Shown here piece by piece: positions 37,601 to 45,545 of a stretch of 64,000 nucleotides of DNA. The stretch spans positions 130,705 through 194,704 of the forward strand of contig JAADJD010000002.1 of NCBI GenBank assembly GCA_013150955.1, given 5' to 3'. How positions within the stretch are numbered: position 1 is the first letter of the stretch; every line of letters starts with the position of its first letter. Made by a program: the position numbers and the translations under genes. The notes under the pieces are model-generated. The model did no database searches, had not been told where the DNA came from, and saw only the letters and a list, made by a program, of their open reading frames with translations. This DNA is from Calditrichota bacterium. Lineage in GTDB: Bacteria > Calditrichota > Calditrichia > RBG-13-44-9 > J042.

Positions 37601-37667
37601 GCAGGGTGGAGGCGCCGATTCCGAGCAGGCACCCACAGTGTATGATGTGGTGCGGACGCGGCGGTAA
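34626..37667 (+). CDS. GH133-like amylo-alpha-1,6-glucosidase with glucodextranase-type C-terminal domain
   Basis: 1013 aa, exported (hydrophobic N-terminus 'FYSWGVVSGLTLAFNLSSQP'). The central (alpha/alpha)6 region matches the glycogen-debranching GDE_C family: 'WFNNYWGRDSFISFTGALL', 'GRIPNRVRLNEIIYNTADGT', 'TWMDAVGPDGPWSPRGNRAVEIQ' and 'WPRPGSHYPLVSGTVSQAW'. It would remove alpha-1,6 branches. The last ~220 residues resemble the C-terminal binding module of glucodextranase (DOMON/SLH-like: 'FDVRDPAGDDRGPEGTYVYP', 'VVLVGGQDDHGGGGMGEFRHV'). GTG start at 34626 with AGAGG upstream. It is the last enzyme of the glucan locus. Confidence 0.82.
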   Translation: MFTIGCGKRFWKRFYSWGVVSGLTLAFNLSSQPIQQPQVSTILDSLRIQVPLKVNHRFTFTNQIAAFWYGETRRQNQRPFQGYTILEQLYLKDYQLWRDDRPLERHQAQEIALFPDRLVRSYPQLIETHWFVDSLNTVVVEARLMREQSVMFEPLWNAALGSIEWRVPEDEPIVLGKLEKPIPGRPDHFLIAAWVETGERLPPQLDTQHPRVGFRGKGTGFLVVLFDTSRTRLLETYRELRDRPEVHLKRRSRRLQQWIDRNRLNTPDPQINRAFHWALISLADLVTHQRGPGIWAGLPWFNNYWGRDSFISFTGALLCTGDFSLAREILLSFSRFQDTRPASPYFGRIPNRVRLNEIIYNTADGTPWFVWAAEKYVHYSGDTLFIEEIFPVLKRAMEGALANYVDEYGFLTHGDAETWMDAVGPDGPWSPRGNRAVEIQVLWMEQLRISSEWARYLGYPRWASEWKRLEERVRRQFLREFWDATHQRLYDHLNADHFPDTRIRPNAIFALTLPQKPLLSGEQQRAVLKEIVEKLTYPWGVASLSQTDPNFHPFHHYAPFYVPDAAYHNGLVWTWLAGPVISALFRWNSPLGFQLLEDISRQILQRDGLGSQSELLEAWPRPGSHYPLVSGTVSQAWNLAEYIRNWREDVLGIRPELDRDRLQVRPTLPVNWDRVDFRFRLGTTQVMAHYRQSQHAFTVRLRSDRLDSPLQVEFQLPIGNERVAVSVIWENSAPLEIRVQKEARKMIATVNDQPVRAIRRLALPRPLQMAFCQPDTTLDVPALKGPAYPLLSGPEVTRRPGRFAEVLFDVRDPAGDDRGPEGTYVYPTNPHFRPGIFDARRVKIRKDRQYYYFDIQLQNLVNPGWHPESGFQLTFLAIALNFGDRAGVRTTRVGMNARYRLPVEYAYNFIIYVGNGLQVQDARGRIRCAYYPTDTRHPIGFVDQKRIRFAIPVQFLSDAPLRSVVVLVGGQDDHGGGGMGEFRHVGKTAGEWQGGGADSEQAPTVYDVVRTRR

Positions 37668-37731
37668 TCATCAAATCCAGCAGAAAGCACTCTACGGAAA
37701 AGGGACGAAAAGCGTTGGCACTTCTTTTTTT

Positions 37732-37950
37732 ACCCAGAAAATGCATTAAACCACAAATTGCACGAATTAACACAAATAAACCCAGATGATTATGCATTAG
37801 AACCACGAATTACACGAATTAACACAAATAAAATTGATAAAATACATTCGATTAAATCTGGATAAAGATTTGTTTTGGGGTTTATTCGCGATTTTGTAGA
37901 TATTTCTGGGTTTCATTCGCGTGTTTCGCGGTTTCATGCATCATTTGGGT
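37732..37950. repeat. Dispersed palindromic element, copy C (duplicated left arm)
   Basis: The left arm occurs twice in tandem: ACCCAGAAAATGCATTAAACCACAAATTGCACG and ACCCAGATGATTATGCATTAGAACCACGAATTACACG, each followed by AATTAACACAAATAAA. A single right arm ends GCGGTTTCATGCATCATTTGGGT. This mirrors the right-arm triplication of copy A. Nothing else is recognised in the 445-nt gap. Confidence 0.85.
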
Positions 37951-38112
37951 GTAAAAAATTGACAGAAGAGCTGAGCATCGAATTTTTCAAACTGTAAGCA
38001 ATTTTAAAATCCCGAAAATAAGTATTGGATTTTCTGCCAAATTTCTTTAAAATTTGCGCTATAAATGGGGGAGTAAATAAACGAAGTAAAAATTTTAACA
38101 AGGGTCTATTGA

Positions 38113-39933
38113 ATGAAGGATTATTATCATTTGTTTCACATTCCCGTGATGGGAACGGGTTTTTCGGTGGACACGCCGATTCGGGTTGCACCTCTGGGAA
38201 TCACCTCGGTTATTTCCATAGTGGACGACCTGTTACTGGAAAAAATTCGCAAATATTACTGTGAGAAGTTCAATTTGCCGTATACCAGCATTCCCCGGAC
38301 GGCAGAGGATGGTCGGGCGCGCCGGATAACGGCCTATCTGGAGACCGTCAAACAGATTGTGCAGATGAAGATGGAGGAAATTAAAAAGCAGCCTTTCTTT
38401 GTCAGCAACGAAAAAAGCAAATATTTTGAACTCCTGCCGGACGGACATTTTTTAAAGAAAGCCTACCAGAAGTTACTCAGCCTGACCGATCGGGAAAAAA
38501 TTGAGAAACTGGCCAGAGAGCTCACCGAGAAGATGAAGCCCGGCTCCATCGACGTGAACATCATGGTGAAAGTGGATCGGCTGAATTACAACAGCGTGGG
38601 GGCGATCCTGTCCGAAGAATTCAGCGATGCCAAGGCCGCGCTTCGGGGATATGCCAATAGCAGTTTACAATCGGCCGTGGTGCTTTCCGCCGGGATTAAT
38701 CAGAGCCTGTACAATTACATGGCCCGTTTCCGCGATTTTTATCGCGACGTGAACGGGGAAATCAAAAAGAAAATCATCATCAAGGTCAGCAATTTCCGCT
38801 CGGCGCTGATCCAGGGCAAGTACCTGGCGCGCAAGGGACTGGAAGTGCATGAATTCCGAATCGAATCCGGTTTGAATTGTGGGGGACATGCGTTTGCGTC
38901 CAATGGGCAACTATTGCCTTCCATTTTGCGGGAATTCCGGGAAAAACGCGATCAGCTGGTCAAGCAACTGCAGCCGTTAATCCTGAAATTTTACCAGAAG
39001 ATGGGATGGAAGTATCCGGAGTCGGCACTTTCTCACCGTCCTTTGATTACCGTACAGGGAGGCATTGGAACGCATGGCGAAATGCGGCGCTTGCTGGAAG
39101 ATTTTGGGGTGGATTTAACCGGATGGGCCAGTCCATTTTTGCTGGTGCCAGAGGTAACCTGCGTGGACGACATGACCCGAGACCTGCTGGCCCGTGCCGA
39201 TGAAGACGATCTGTACTTGAGCGACGTGTCGCCGCTGGGCGTCCCGTTTAATAACGTGAGAGGAACGCCATCCGAAATCATCACCCGGCAGCGTGCGGAG
39301 AGCGGAAAGCCGGGTTCACCCTGTCCCAAGGGCTTTCTGGTGTCGAACACCGAATTTACCGAACGACCCATTTGTCTGGCATCCACTGAATATCAGGTTA
39401 AAAAAATCCAGCAAATTCGACAACGCAATTTACCCGAATACGAAAAAGAAGCTGAAATTCAAAAAGTTACCGAGAAGGTTTGCCTGTGCATGCATCTGGG
39501 GAACAGTGCCCTGATTGCATTGGGGATCGCCAAGCCCCATCGGGCACCTCAGGCCGTTTGTCCCGGCCCCAATATTGCCTATTTTAAACGCACCTACACC
39601 CTGAAGGAGATGGTCGATCATATTTATGGACGAGGGCCATCTCTGGTGCCAGAAGACCGGCCCCATATGTTTGCCAAGGAAATTGTCCTGTATGTGGATT
39701 ATTTCCAGCGCCTGGTGGATCGCTGCGAATACACGCCCAATGAATTCAAGACACTGAGGGAATTCAAGGAAAATCTGGAACGGGACATGGATTTGTGCCT
39801 GGAAATTGCCCATTCCAAACCCTATCCTGGGGAAAATTTACAGTCAATCATTGATACCGTTCGAGTACAACGCGAACGGCTGCAGGCCATTTATCAGACA
39901 TTTGAGGAAAAAGCTCTGGCGGTGATGGTTTAA
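38113..39933 (+). CDS. Conserved uncharacterised cysteine-containing protein (606 aa)
   Basis: A cytosolic-looking protein with no signal peptide or membrane segment. I do not recognise a named family. It opens 'HIPVMGTGFSVDTPIRVAPLGITSVISIVDD', which looks like a barrel or nucleotide/flavin enzyme start. Later there are glycine-rich loops 'GLNCGGHAFASNG' and 'TVQGGIGTHGEMR', with 'LVPEVTCVDDMTRDLLARAD' between. The last third holds spaced cysteines (SPCPKGF, PICLAS, VCLCMHLGNSA, AVCPGPN), which could bind a metal or Fe-S cluster. The glycine loops hint at a TIM-barrel oxidoreductase, but that is a guess. It is flanked on both sides by palindromic repeats and stands alone. Confidence 0.75.
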   Translation: MKDYYHLFHIPVMGTGFSVDTPIRVAPLGITSVISIVDDLLLEKIRKYYCEKFNLPYTSIPRTAEDGRARRITAYLETVKQIVQMKMEEIKKQPFFVSNEKSKYFELLPDGHFLKKAYQKLLSLTDREKIEKLARELTEKMKPGSIDVNIMVKVDRLNYNSVGAILSEEFSDAKAALRGYANSSLQSAVVLSAGINQSLYNYMARFRDFYRDVNGEIKKKIIIKVSNFRSALIQGKYLARKGLEVHEFRIESGLNCGGHAFASNGQLLPSILREFREKRDQLVKQLQPLILKFYQKMGWKYPESALSHRPLITVQGGIGTHGEMRRLLEDFGVDLTGWASPFLLVPEVTCVDDMTRDLLARADEDDLYLSDVSPLGVPFNNVRGTPSEIITRQRAESGKPGSPCPKGFLVSNTEFTERPICLASTEYQVKKIQQIRQRNLPEYEKEAEIQKVTEKVCLCMHLGNSALIALGIAKPHRAPQAVCPGPNIAYFKRTYTLKEMVDHIYGRGPSLVPEDRPHMFAKEIVLYVDYFQRLVDRCEYTPNEFKTLREFKENLERDMDLCLEIAHSKPYPGENLQSIIDTVRVQRERLQAIYQTFEEKALAVMV

Positions 39934-39939
39934 GACATT

Positions 39940-40140
39940 CCGGGGAATGGAAAATCCGTTCCGGGGGGATGGGGACTTTTGTTCGACCTGTCTTTTATCC
40001 GTTTCCGGAAGGCCATCGGGAAAAACGGTAGCCGGTGAGGCGTGGAAGGGCCGTCATCGGCGGCATCGGCAGAACGGCAACCGGAGCGGTGAAAAAAATC
40101 GCCTGCCATCACCCTGAAAGCGTGAGTCATCCGGGTAAAG
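39940..40140. other. GC-rich structured intergenic stretch of unknown role
   Basis: Between the 606-aa gene and repeat D lies GC-rich sequence with many short self-complementary blocks (CATTCCGGGGAATG, CGTTTCCGGAAGG, GCCGTCATCGGCGGCATCGGC, ACGGCAACCGGAGCGGT). It does not look coding, and I could not match it to a riboswitch or RNA family I know. Confidence 0.3.
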
Positions 40141-40145
40141 GAGAG

Positions 40146-40308
40146 CCCAGATTATGCAATAGCCTACGAATGACACGAATTAAAACGAATAAAATAACAA
40201 AATCCATTGGATGATATCTGGATGAAAATGTCGGTGATTATTCGCAATTTTACAGATATGTTTTGGTTTCATTCGCGTGATTCGCGGTTTAATGCATTTT
40301 TTGGGTTT
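40146..40308. repeat. Dispersed palindromic element, copy D
   Basis: Single copy: CCCAGATTATGCAATAGCCTACGAATGACACGAATTAA on the left, TTCATTCGCGTGATTCGCGGTTTAATGCATTTTTTGGGTTT on the right, with an A/T-rich middle containing ATATCTGGATGAAAATG. It lies upstream of the acyl-CoA ligase promoter. Confidence 0.85.
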
Positions 40309-40374
40309 ATCCGAAAAACCTTTGCACCTTTCTGGAATGTTATGCAGGTATTGTTTAAACCCACGGGGCGGTAC

Positions 40375-40404
40375 TTGACAGTTTGGCCCGAATAGCTGTA
40401 TATT
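40375..40404 (+). promoter_or_regulatory. Sigma70-type promoter of the acyl-CoA ligase gene
   Basis: TTGACA, an 18-nt spacer and TATATT, the best housekeeping promoter match seen in the window. It lies about 30 nt before the ATG, with an AAGGAGG ribosome site at 40423-40429. Confidence 0.7.
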
Positions 40405-40434
40405 CTAACATTCAAATAAATCAAGGAGGCCTGT

Positions 40435-42249
40435 ATGCGCTATAAAAATCTGTCCGAAATGTTTCACAGTACTTGCAAACAGTATCCCGACAAGGTTGGT
40501 ATGATGTACAAAGAGGGGGGTGAATACAAATCCATTCTTTTCAAGGACATTCAGAAAAATGTGGATTCGATTGCGGCGGGATTGGCGACGCTGGGCGTGA
40601 AGAAGGGCGATAAGGTGGTGCTGCTTTCCGAAAACCGTTACGAATGGGCCTTTTGCGATTTTGCGATTTTAACCAACGGGGGAGTAACGGTTCCCATTTA
40701 TCCCACGCTGCTGGCACCGCATATCAAATTCATCACTAACAACTCCGACGCCAAGGTGGTCATCGTTTCCAATGCCCACCAATTCAGCAAAATTAAAGAG
40801 ATTGAAAACGAACTGCCTCAGGTGGAGAAATTCGTGATCATCGATCCGGAGAATGTGGAGCACGAAAAGCTCATCACCCTGAGCGATTTGCAGAGGCAGG
40901 GAGAAGAATTTCTGCAGAAGAATCCCGATTTTATTGAAAAAAGCATCCAGCAGATCGAACCCGGCGATCTGGCCACCATCATTTACACTTCCGGTACCAC
41001 CGGGGAACCCAAAGGGGTGATGTTGACCCACTCCAACTTCCTTTCCAATATTGAAGGATCCCTGCGGGCGATTCCCATCGAGGCGTCCGACACGTTCCTT
41101 TCTTTCCTGCCGCTGTCTCACGTTTTCGAGCGGATGGTGGGCCACTTCCTGGCCAATTATGTGGGCGCAACGGTGGCGTATGCGGAATCCATCGAAACCG
41201 TTCCCGAAAACCTGCTGGAGGTGCGTCCCACCCTGATGGCCAGTGTGCCGCGTTTCTTCGAGAAAGTCTATGCGCGGGTGATGGAATCCCTGGAAGCCGG
41301 TTCTGCCCTGAAGAAGAAACTGTTCCTGTGGGCCGTGGGCGTGGGCAAGGAAGCTTTGAAATACAAGATGAAAGGGCAACCCATCCCCGGTGGTATGTTC
41401 CGCTTCAAATATCGGTTGGCAGACAAGCTGGTGTTTTCCAAGCTGAAAGAACGTGTGGGTGGCCGGATTAAGTTTTTCGTGTCCGGTGGAGCACCCCTGT
41501 CCAAGGAAATCGGGGAGTTCTTCTCCTCTGCCGATTTGTTGATCCTGGAAGGATACGGCCTGACCGAAACCTCGCCGGTCATCACAGTCAATCGACTGAA
41601 CAAATTCAAATTTGGCACGGTTGGGCTGCCGCTGGATAATGTGGAGGTAAAAATTGCGGAAGATGGCGAAATCTTAACCCGTGGCCCGCACGTCATGCAG
41701 GGATATTACAAAAACGAAGCGGCCACCAAGGAAGCGATCGACGAAGACGGCTGGTTCCATACCGGAGATATTGGCATCATCGATGAGGATGGATTCCTGG
41801 CCATTACCGATCGCAAGAAGAACATTATCGTGACGGCGGGTGGTAAGAACGTGGCCCCGCAGCCCATCGAAAATCTGCTGATTACTTCTCAGTACATCGA
41901 ACAGGCGGTGGTGATTGGCGATAAGCGAAAATTCTGCTCGGCACTCATCGTGCCCAACATGGATGCCCTGAAGAAGTTTGCTCAGGAGCGGGGCATTCAA
42001 TATCAGTCGACCCAGGAATTGTTCCAGCACCCCGATGTGCAGAAGCTCTATCAGCAGGAAATTGATGCCGTTTCCAAGGATCTGGCCCGCTACGAGCGCA
42101 TCAAGAAATTTGCTTTAATCGAAGAACCGTTCACGATCGAGAGTGGGGAGCTGACACCCACGTTAAAGGTGAAACGCCGGATTGTGGAAGAGCGCTACAA
42201 GGACATCATCGACAAGATGTACGAAGAAGCCGAAGAGGTGAGTGCCTGA
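40435..42249 (+). CDS. Long-chain fatty-acid-CoA ligase (AMP-forming)
   Basis: Activates fatty acids to acyl-CoA with ATP. The AMP-binding P-loop 'TIIYTSGTTGEPKGVMLTH', 'FLPLSHVFERM', the substrate/adenine motif 'EGYGLTETSPVI' and the hinge 'GWFHTGDIGIIDEDGFLAITDRKKNII' are intact, and the C-terminal small domain is present. Length (604 aa) is that of the bacterial FadD15/FAA1-like class. Strong promoter and SD. It supplies acyl groups for phospholipid synthesis or oxidation; plsY and gpsA lie downstream. Confidence 0.93.
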   Translation: MRYKNLSEMFHSTCKQYPDKVGMMYKEGGEYKSILFKDIQKNVDSIAAGLATLGVKKGDKVVLLSENRYEWAFCDFAILTNGGVTVPIYPTLLAPHIKFITNNSDAKVVIVSNAHQFSKIKEIENELPQVEKFVIIDPENVEHEKLITLSDLQRQGEEFLQKNPDFIEKSIQQIEPGDLATIIYTSGTTGEPKGVMLTHSNFLSNIEGSLRAIPIEASDTFLSFLPLSHVFERMVGHFLANYVGATVAYAESIETVPENLLEVRPTLMASVPRFFEKVYARVMESLEAGSALKKKLFLWAVGVGKEALKYKMKGQPIPGGMFRFKYRLADKLVFSKLKERVGGRIKFFVSGGAPLSKEIGEFFSSADLLILEGYGLTETSPVITVNRLNKFKFGTVGLPLDNVEVKIAEDGEILTRGPHVMQGYYKNEAATKEAIDEDGWFHTGDIGIIDEDGFLAITDRKKNIIVTAGGKNVAPQPIENLLITSQYIEQAVVIGDKRKFCSALIVPNMDALKKFAQERGIQYQSTQELFQHPDVQKLYQQEIDAVSKDLARYERIKKFALIEEPFTIESGELTPTLKVKRRIVEERYKDIIDKMYEEAEEVSA

Positions 42250-42254
42250 TTTAA

Positions 42255-42803
42255 ATGGGAACAATCAAGGCGCATCCGCCAGTTAAATTGATTTGCGCGA
42301 TCACGGTATCGAATGTGGAATTGTGGTCGGCGGTTCAACAGCAGCTGGAAGACGTGTTTTCGGAAATGGATTGCATGGGCGAGTGGTATGATTTTACCCA
42401 TACCCGGTATTATGAACCGGAGATGGGATCCGGCTTGAAAAAACGGATGGTAGCGTTTCGGCAATTGATCCTGGCCGAGGTGCTACCGGATATCAAATGG
42501 ACAACCAACGTCATTGAGGATCGATTTCGCCAGGAAGGCCACCGTCGGGTAAATCTGGATCCGGGTTACATTGCCACCGCAAAGCTTGTGCTGGCCACCA
42601 CCAAGGACTATGATCACCGGGTATACCTGGGACGTGGCATCTTTGGGGATCTTCACCTGCGGTTCCGCCAGAAGCATTTCCACCCACTGGAATGGACTTA
42701 TCCCGATTACCGTGAACCTTTTGTGATTGAGTTTTTTGAGCGGGTGCGTGAGCAATATTTAACGCAACTGGCATTGTTTTATGAAGAGCGGTTGGAGAGG
42801 TGA
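42255..42803 (+). CDS. DUF4416 family protein
   Basis: 182 aa, cytosolic. The pattern 'VKLICAITVSNVELWSAVQQQLEDVFSEMD...YDFTHTRYYEPEMG' with the later 'RRVNLDPGYIATAKLVLATTKDY' and 'FPDYR'-like 'TYPDYREPFVIEFFERVRE' fits DUF4416, a family without a known activity. It starts 5 nt after the ligase stop, and its TGA overlaps the ATG of purM (TGATG), so the three genes are probably co-transcribed. Confidence 0.8.
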   Translation: MGTIKAHPPVKLICAITVSNVELWSAVQQQLEDVFSEMDCMGEWYDFTHTRYYEPEMGSGLKKRMVAFRQLILAEVLPDIKWTTNVIEDRFRQEGHRRVNLDPGYIATAKLVLATTKDYDHRVYLGRGIFGDLHLRFRQKHFHPLEWTYPDYREPFVIEFFERVREQYLTQLALFYEERLER

Positions 42804-43816
42804 TGGAAAAGCGAATGACCTATCGTCAGGCCGGTGTGGACATTGAAAAAGCGGAACAGGCACTGGAACGGTTGAAGCGTCGCATTGCCCGCACATATAC
42901 GCCGGAGGTCATCTCCGGGGTGGGACTGTTTGGTGGTTTTTACCGGTTTCCGGCAGGCGATTATCGTTCGCCAGTGCTGGTTTCTTCCACTGATGGGGTG
43001 GGCACCAAAATTAAAGTGGCCATTCTGGCGGGGAAACACGACACCATCGGACAGGATCTGGTCAACCACTGCATTAATGATATTGCCGTTTGCGGGGCCC
43101 GGCCCCTATTTTTTTTGGATTATTTTGCCAGCGGTCAACTGGATGCCAGCGTTTACGAAGCCGTGGTGGGTGGGATTGCCCGGGCATGCGAATATGCGAA
43201 TATCCCGCTCATCGGTGGCGAAACCGCCGAAATGCCCGACTTCTACCAGCCAGGTGAATACGACATCTCCGGAACCATCGTCGGCGCGGTGGAGGAAGCA
43301 AACCTCATCGATGGATCCACCATTCAGCCAGGGGATCTGTTAATCGGGGCCGCGGCCAGTGGATTACACACCAACGGATACACCCTGGCCCGGAAGGTAC
43401 TGCTTAAACACTTTTCCGTTGACACCTATGTGGCCGAACTGGGATGCACCCTGGCAGAAGAATTGTTGAAAATCCATCGCAATTACTATCCGCTGATTCA
43501 GCAGGTTGTCTCCCGGTATACCATTAAAGGAATGGCCCACATTACCGGCGGTGGGCTGGTGAAAAATACCCGGCGCTTGCTTCGGGAAACGATGGATGTG
43601 GAAATCCACTGGGATACACTGCCGCGTTATCCGGTTTTTGAGCTGATCAAGAAACTGGGAAATGTTCCAGATGAGGACATGCGACAGACGTTCAATATGG
43701 GCATTGGATTGGTGCTCATTACTTCCGTTGAAGAAGGAGAGCGCCTGCTGGCCAGTGAAGGACTGGTCAGGGAATACGGATTAAGACGGATTGGGCGAAT
43801 TGTTTCCCGCTCCTGA
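42803..43816 (+). CDS. purM: Phosphoribosylformylglycinamidine cyclo-ligase (AIR synthase)
   Basis: Fifth step of purine synthesis: ATP-dependent ring closure of FGAM to AIR. Hallmarks: 'YRQAGVDIEKAEQALERLK', 'VSSTDGVGTKIKVAILAGKHDTIGQDLVNHCINDI', 'GGETAEMPDFY', 'GLHTNGYTLARKV' and 'MAHITGGGLVKN'. ATG 42803 is preferred over GTG 42800; GGAGAGG is directly upstream. Length of 337 aa is normal. Confidence 0.95.
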   Translation: MEKRMTYRQAGVDIEKAEQALERLKRRIARTYTPEVISGVGLFGGFYRFPAGDYRSPVLVSSTDGVGTKIKVAILAGKHDTIGQDLVNHCINDIAVCGARPLFFLDYFASGQLDASVYEAVVGGIARACEYANIPLIGGETAEMPDFYQPGEYDISGTIVGAVEEANLIDGSTIQPGDLLIGAAASGLHTNGYTLARKVLLKHFSVDTYVAELGCTLAEELLKIHRNYYPLIQQVVSRYTIKGMAHITGGGLVKNTRRLLRETMDVEIHWDTLPRYPVFELIKKLGNVPDEDMRQTFNMGIGLVLITSVEEGERLLASEGLVREYGLRRIGRIVSRS

Positions 43817-43877
43817 TCGTCTGTCGGTTGTCTAAAGGGAGCCGGGATAGCGAAGCAAAAACATTGGAGATGAGGAA

Positions 43878-44513
43878 ATGGGTTATGTGGGATTGATGGT
43901 GCTGATAAGCTATTTAATTGGCTCGATTCCCACCAGCATCATTACCGGAAAAGTATTAAAGGGAATCGATATTCGGGAGCATGGCAGTGGTAACGCCGGC
44001 GCCACAAATGTTTTTCGCGTCCTGGGCTGGAAGGCCGGTGTGTTTGTGCTGGTGGTAGACATGTTAAAAGGCCTGATCCCAACAATCTGGGTGTACCAGC
44101 TGGCTTTGAAAGGTGTGTCCTGGCCGGTCATCGACCTGCAGATTCTTGCCGGGTTGAGCGCGGTTTTTGGCCACATCTGGACGGTGTTTGCCGGTTTTCG
44201 GGGCGGTAAGGGAGTCGGAACGGGCGCCGGTGTGGTGATCGGTCTGGCCCCCATCGCCGTGCTGGTCGGAGTGATCGTGTTTATAGTTACGGTTGCCGCC
44301 ACGCGGTATGTTTCCCTGGGATCGATCCTGGCATCGTTGACTGTTCCCATCACGTTGATCATTCAACGCGTGGCATTTCAGCATGCCGTACCGCTGGAAT
44401 TGATGATATTTAGCCTTTTTATTCCGGTGTTAATCATTTTTACTCATCGGAGTAACATTCAACGTTTGTTAAAGGGACAGGAAAATCGGATTCAATTTTC
44501 AAAGTCAGCATAA
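43878..44513 (+). CDS. plsY: Acyl-phosphate:glycerol-3-phosphate acyltransferase
   Basis: Integral membrane enzyme making lysophosphatidate from acyl-phosphate and G3P. Signatures: '[39 protein letters not shown]', '[25 protein letters not shown]' and about five to six membrane segments. It is separated from gpsA, which makes its substrate, only by purC. Confidence 0.93.
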   Translation: MGYVGLMVLISYLIGSIPTSIITGKVLKGIDIREHGSGNAGATNVFRVLGWKAGVFVLVVDMLKGLIPTIWVYQLALKGVSWPVIDLQILAGLSAVFGHIWTVFAGFRGGKGVGTGAGVVIGLAPIAVLVGVIVFIVTVAATRYVSLGSILASLTVPITLIIQRVAFQHAVPLELMIFSLFIPVLIIFTHRSNIQRLLKGQENRIQFSKSA

Positions 44514-44526
44514 ATCAGGAGGATCG

Positions 44527-45438
44527 ATGAAGCTGGAAGTTGTTGCTCAGACCAATATTCCGGGTGCACAGCTTCGCAATCGGGGAAAGGTGCGTGATAT
44601 TTACGTGGTGGATGATCAGCACCTGCTCATTGTGGCCACAGATCGGATCTCCGCCTTTGATGTGGTAATGAATGAGCCCATTCCCGGTAAGGGGATTGTG
44701 TTAACCCAGATCTCGCGCTTCTGGTTTGAACGAACCCGCGATATTGTCGCCAACCATTTCATTACCGATGCCGTCGACCGGTTTCCAGAACCGTTTTGTC
44801 ATCAGACCCCGCTGTTGACCGGACGTGCCATGCTGGTGAAAAAGACCCGGCCGTTACCGGTAGAATGCATTGTGCGGGGATATCTGGCTGGCTCGGGATG
44901 GAAAGAATATAAGAAGCAGGGAACGGTACATGGGATTCCATTGCCGGCGGGATTAAGGGAGGCCGATCGATTGCCGGAGCCGCTGTTTACCCCTTCGACC
45001 AAAGCCGAGACCGGCCATGATGAGAACATTTCGTTTGACCAGATGGTGAACATCATCGGCAAAGAACTGGCCGAAAGAGTCCGGGAAATTAGTCTGAACA
45101 TTTATCGGCGCGCGGTGGAAATTGCCGAACCCAAGGGGATCATCATTGCCGATACCAAATTTGAGTTCGGTACCACCGAAACCGGCGAACTGATCCTCAT
45201 TGATGAGCTGTTGACTCCCGATTCGTCTCGATTCTGGCCCAGAGATACCTATGAGCCCGGAAAATCGCAGCCAAGTCTGGATAAGCAATACGTTCGGGAT
45301 TACCTGGAATCGCTGGATTGGGACAAAACGCCTCCAACACCGCCGTTACCGGAGGAAATTGTGGAAAATACCAGCAAGAAATATCAGGAGATTTTGCACA
45401 TATTGACCGGACAAACACTGGAAGATTTGCTGAAATAA
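44527..45438 (+). CDS. purC: SAICAR synthetase (phosphoribosylaminoimidazole-succinocarboxamide synthase)
   Basis: ATP-dependent joining of CAIR and aspartate in purine synthesis. '[30 protein letters not shown]', '[25 protein letters not shown]' and '[10 protein letters not shown]', then '[15 protein letters not shown]' are characteristic. At 303 aa it is the longer form of the family. A GGAGGATCG site precedes the ATG, 13 nt after plsY. Confidence 0.95.
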   Translation: MKLEVVAQTNIPGAQLRNRGKVRDIYVVDDQHLLIVATDRISAFDVVMNEPIPGKGIVLTQISRFWFERTRDIVANHFITDAVDRFPEPFCHQTPLLTGRAMLVKKTRPLPVECIVRGYLAGSGWKEYKKQGTVHGIPLPAGLREADRLPEPLFTPSTKAETGHDENISFDQMVNIIGKELAERVREISLNIYRRAVEIAEPKGIIIADTKFEFGTTETGELILIDELLTPDSSRFWPRDTYEPGKSQPSLDKQYVRDYLESLDWDKTPPTPPLPEEIVENTSKKYQEILHILTGQTLEDLLK

Positions 45439-45545
45439 TTTGGTGGCTCTTTACTCAAATTGGCGCAACTCACCCGGAAACCGGTTGGGCTCCGGGGAGC
45501 CGATAGAGGGAGCCGGAAAAACGATCGGGAAGAAAGGACAGGGAC

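Noticed and set aside
39930-40130. 66-aa minus-strand ORF in the GC-rich gap
   Set aside because: No signal, motif or ribosome site; Pro/Ser/Arg-rich random-like sequence.
39940-40140. Riboswitch (cobalamin, SAM or c-di-GMP type) upstream of the acyl-CoA ligase
   Set aside because: None of the conserved core sequences of those classes could be found, and a good promoter lies downstream of it at 40375, so it would not be in the ligase leader.
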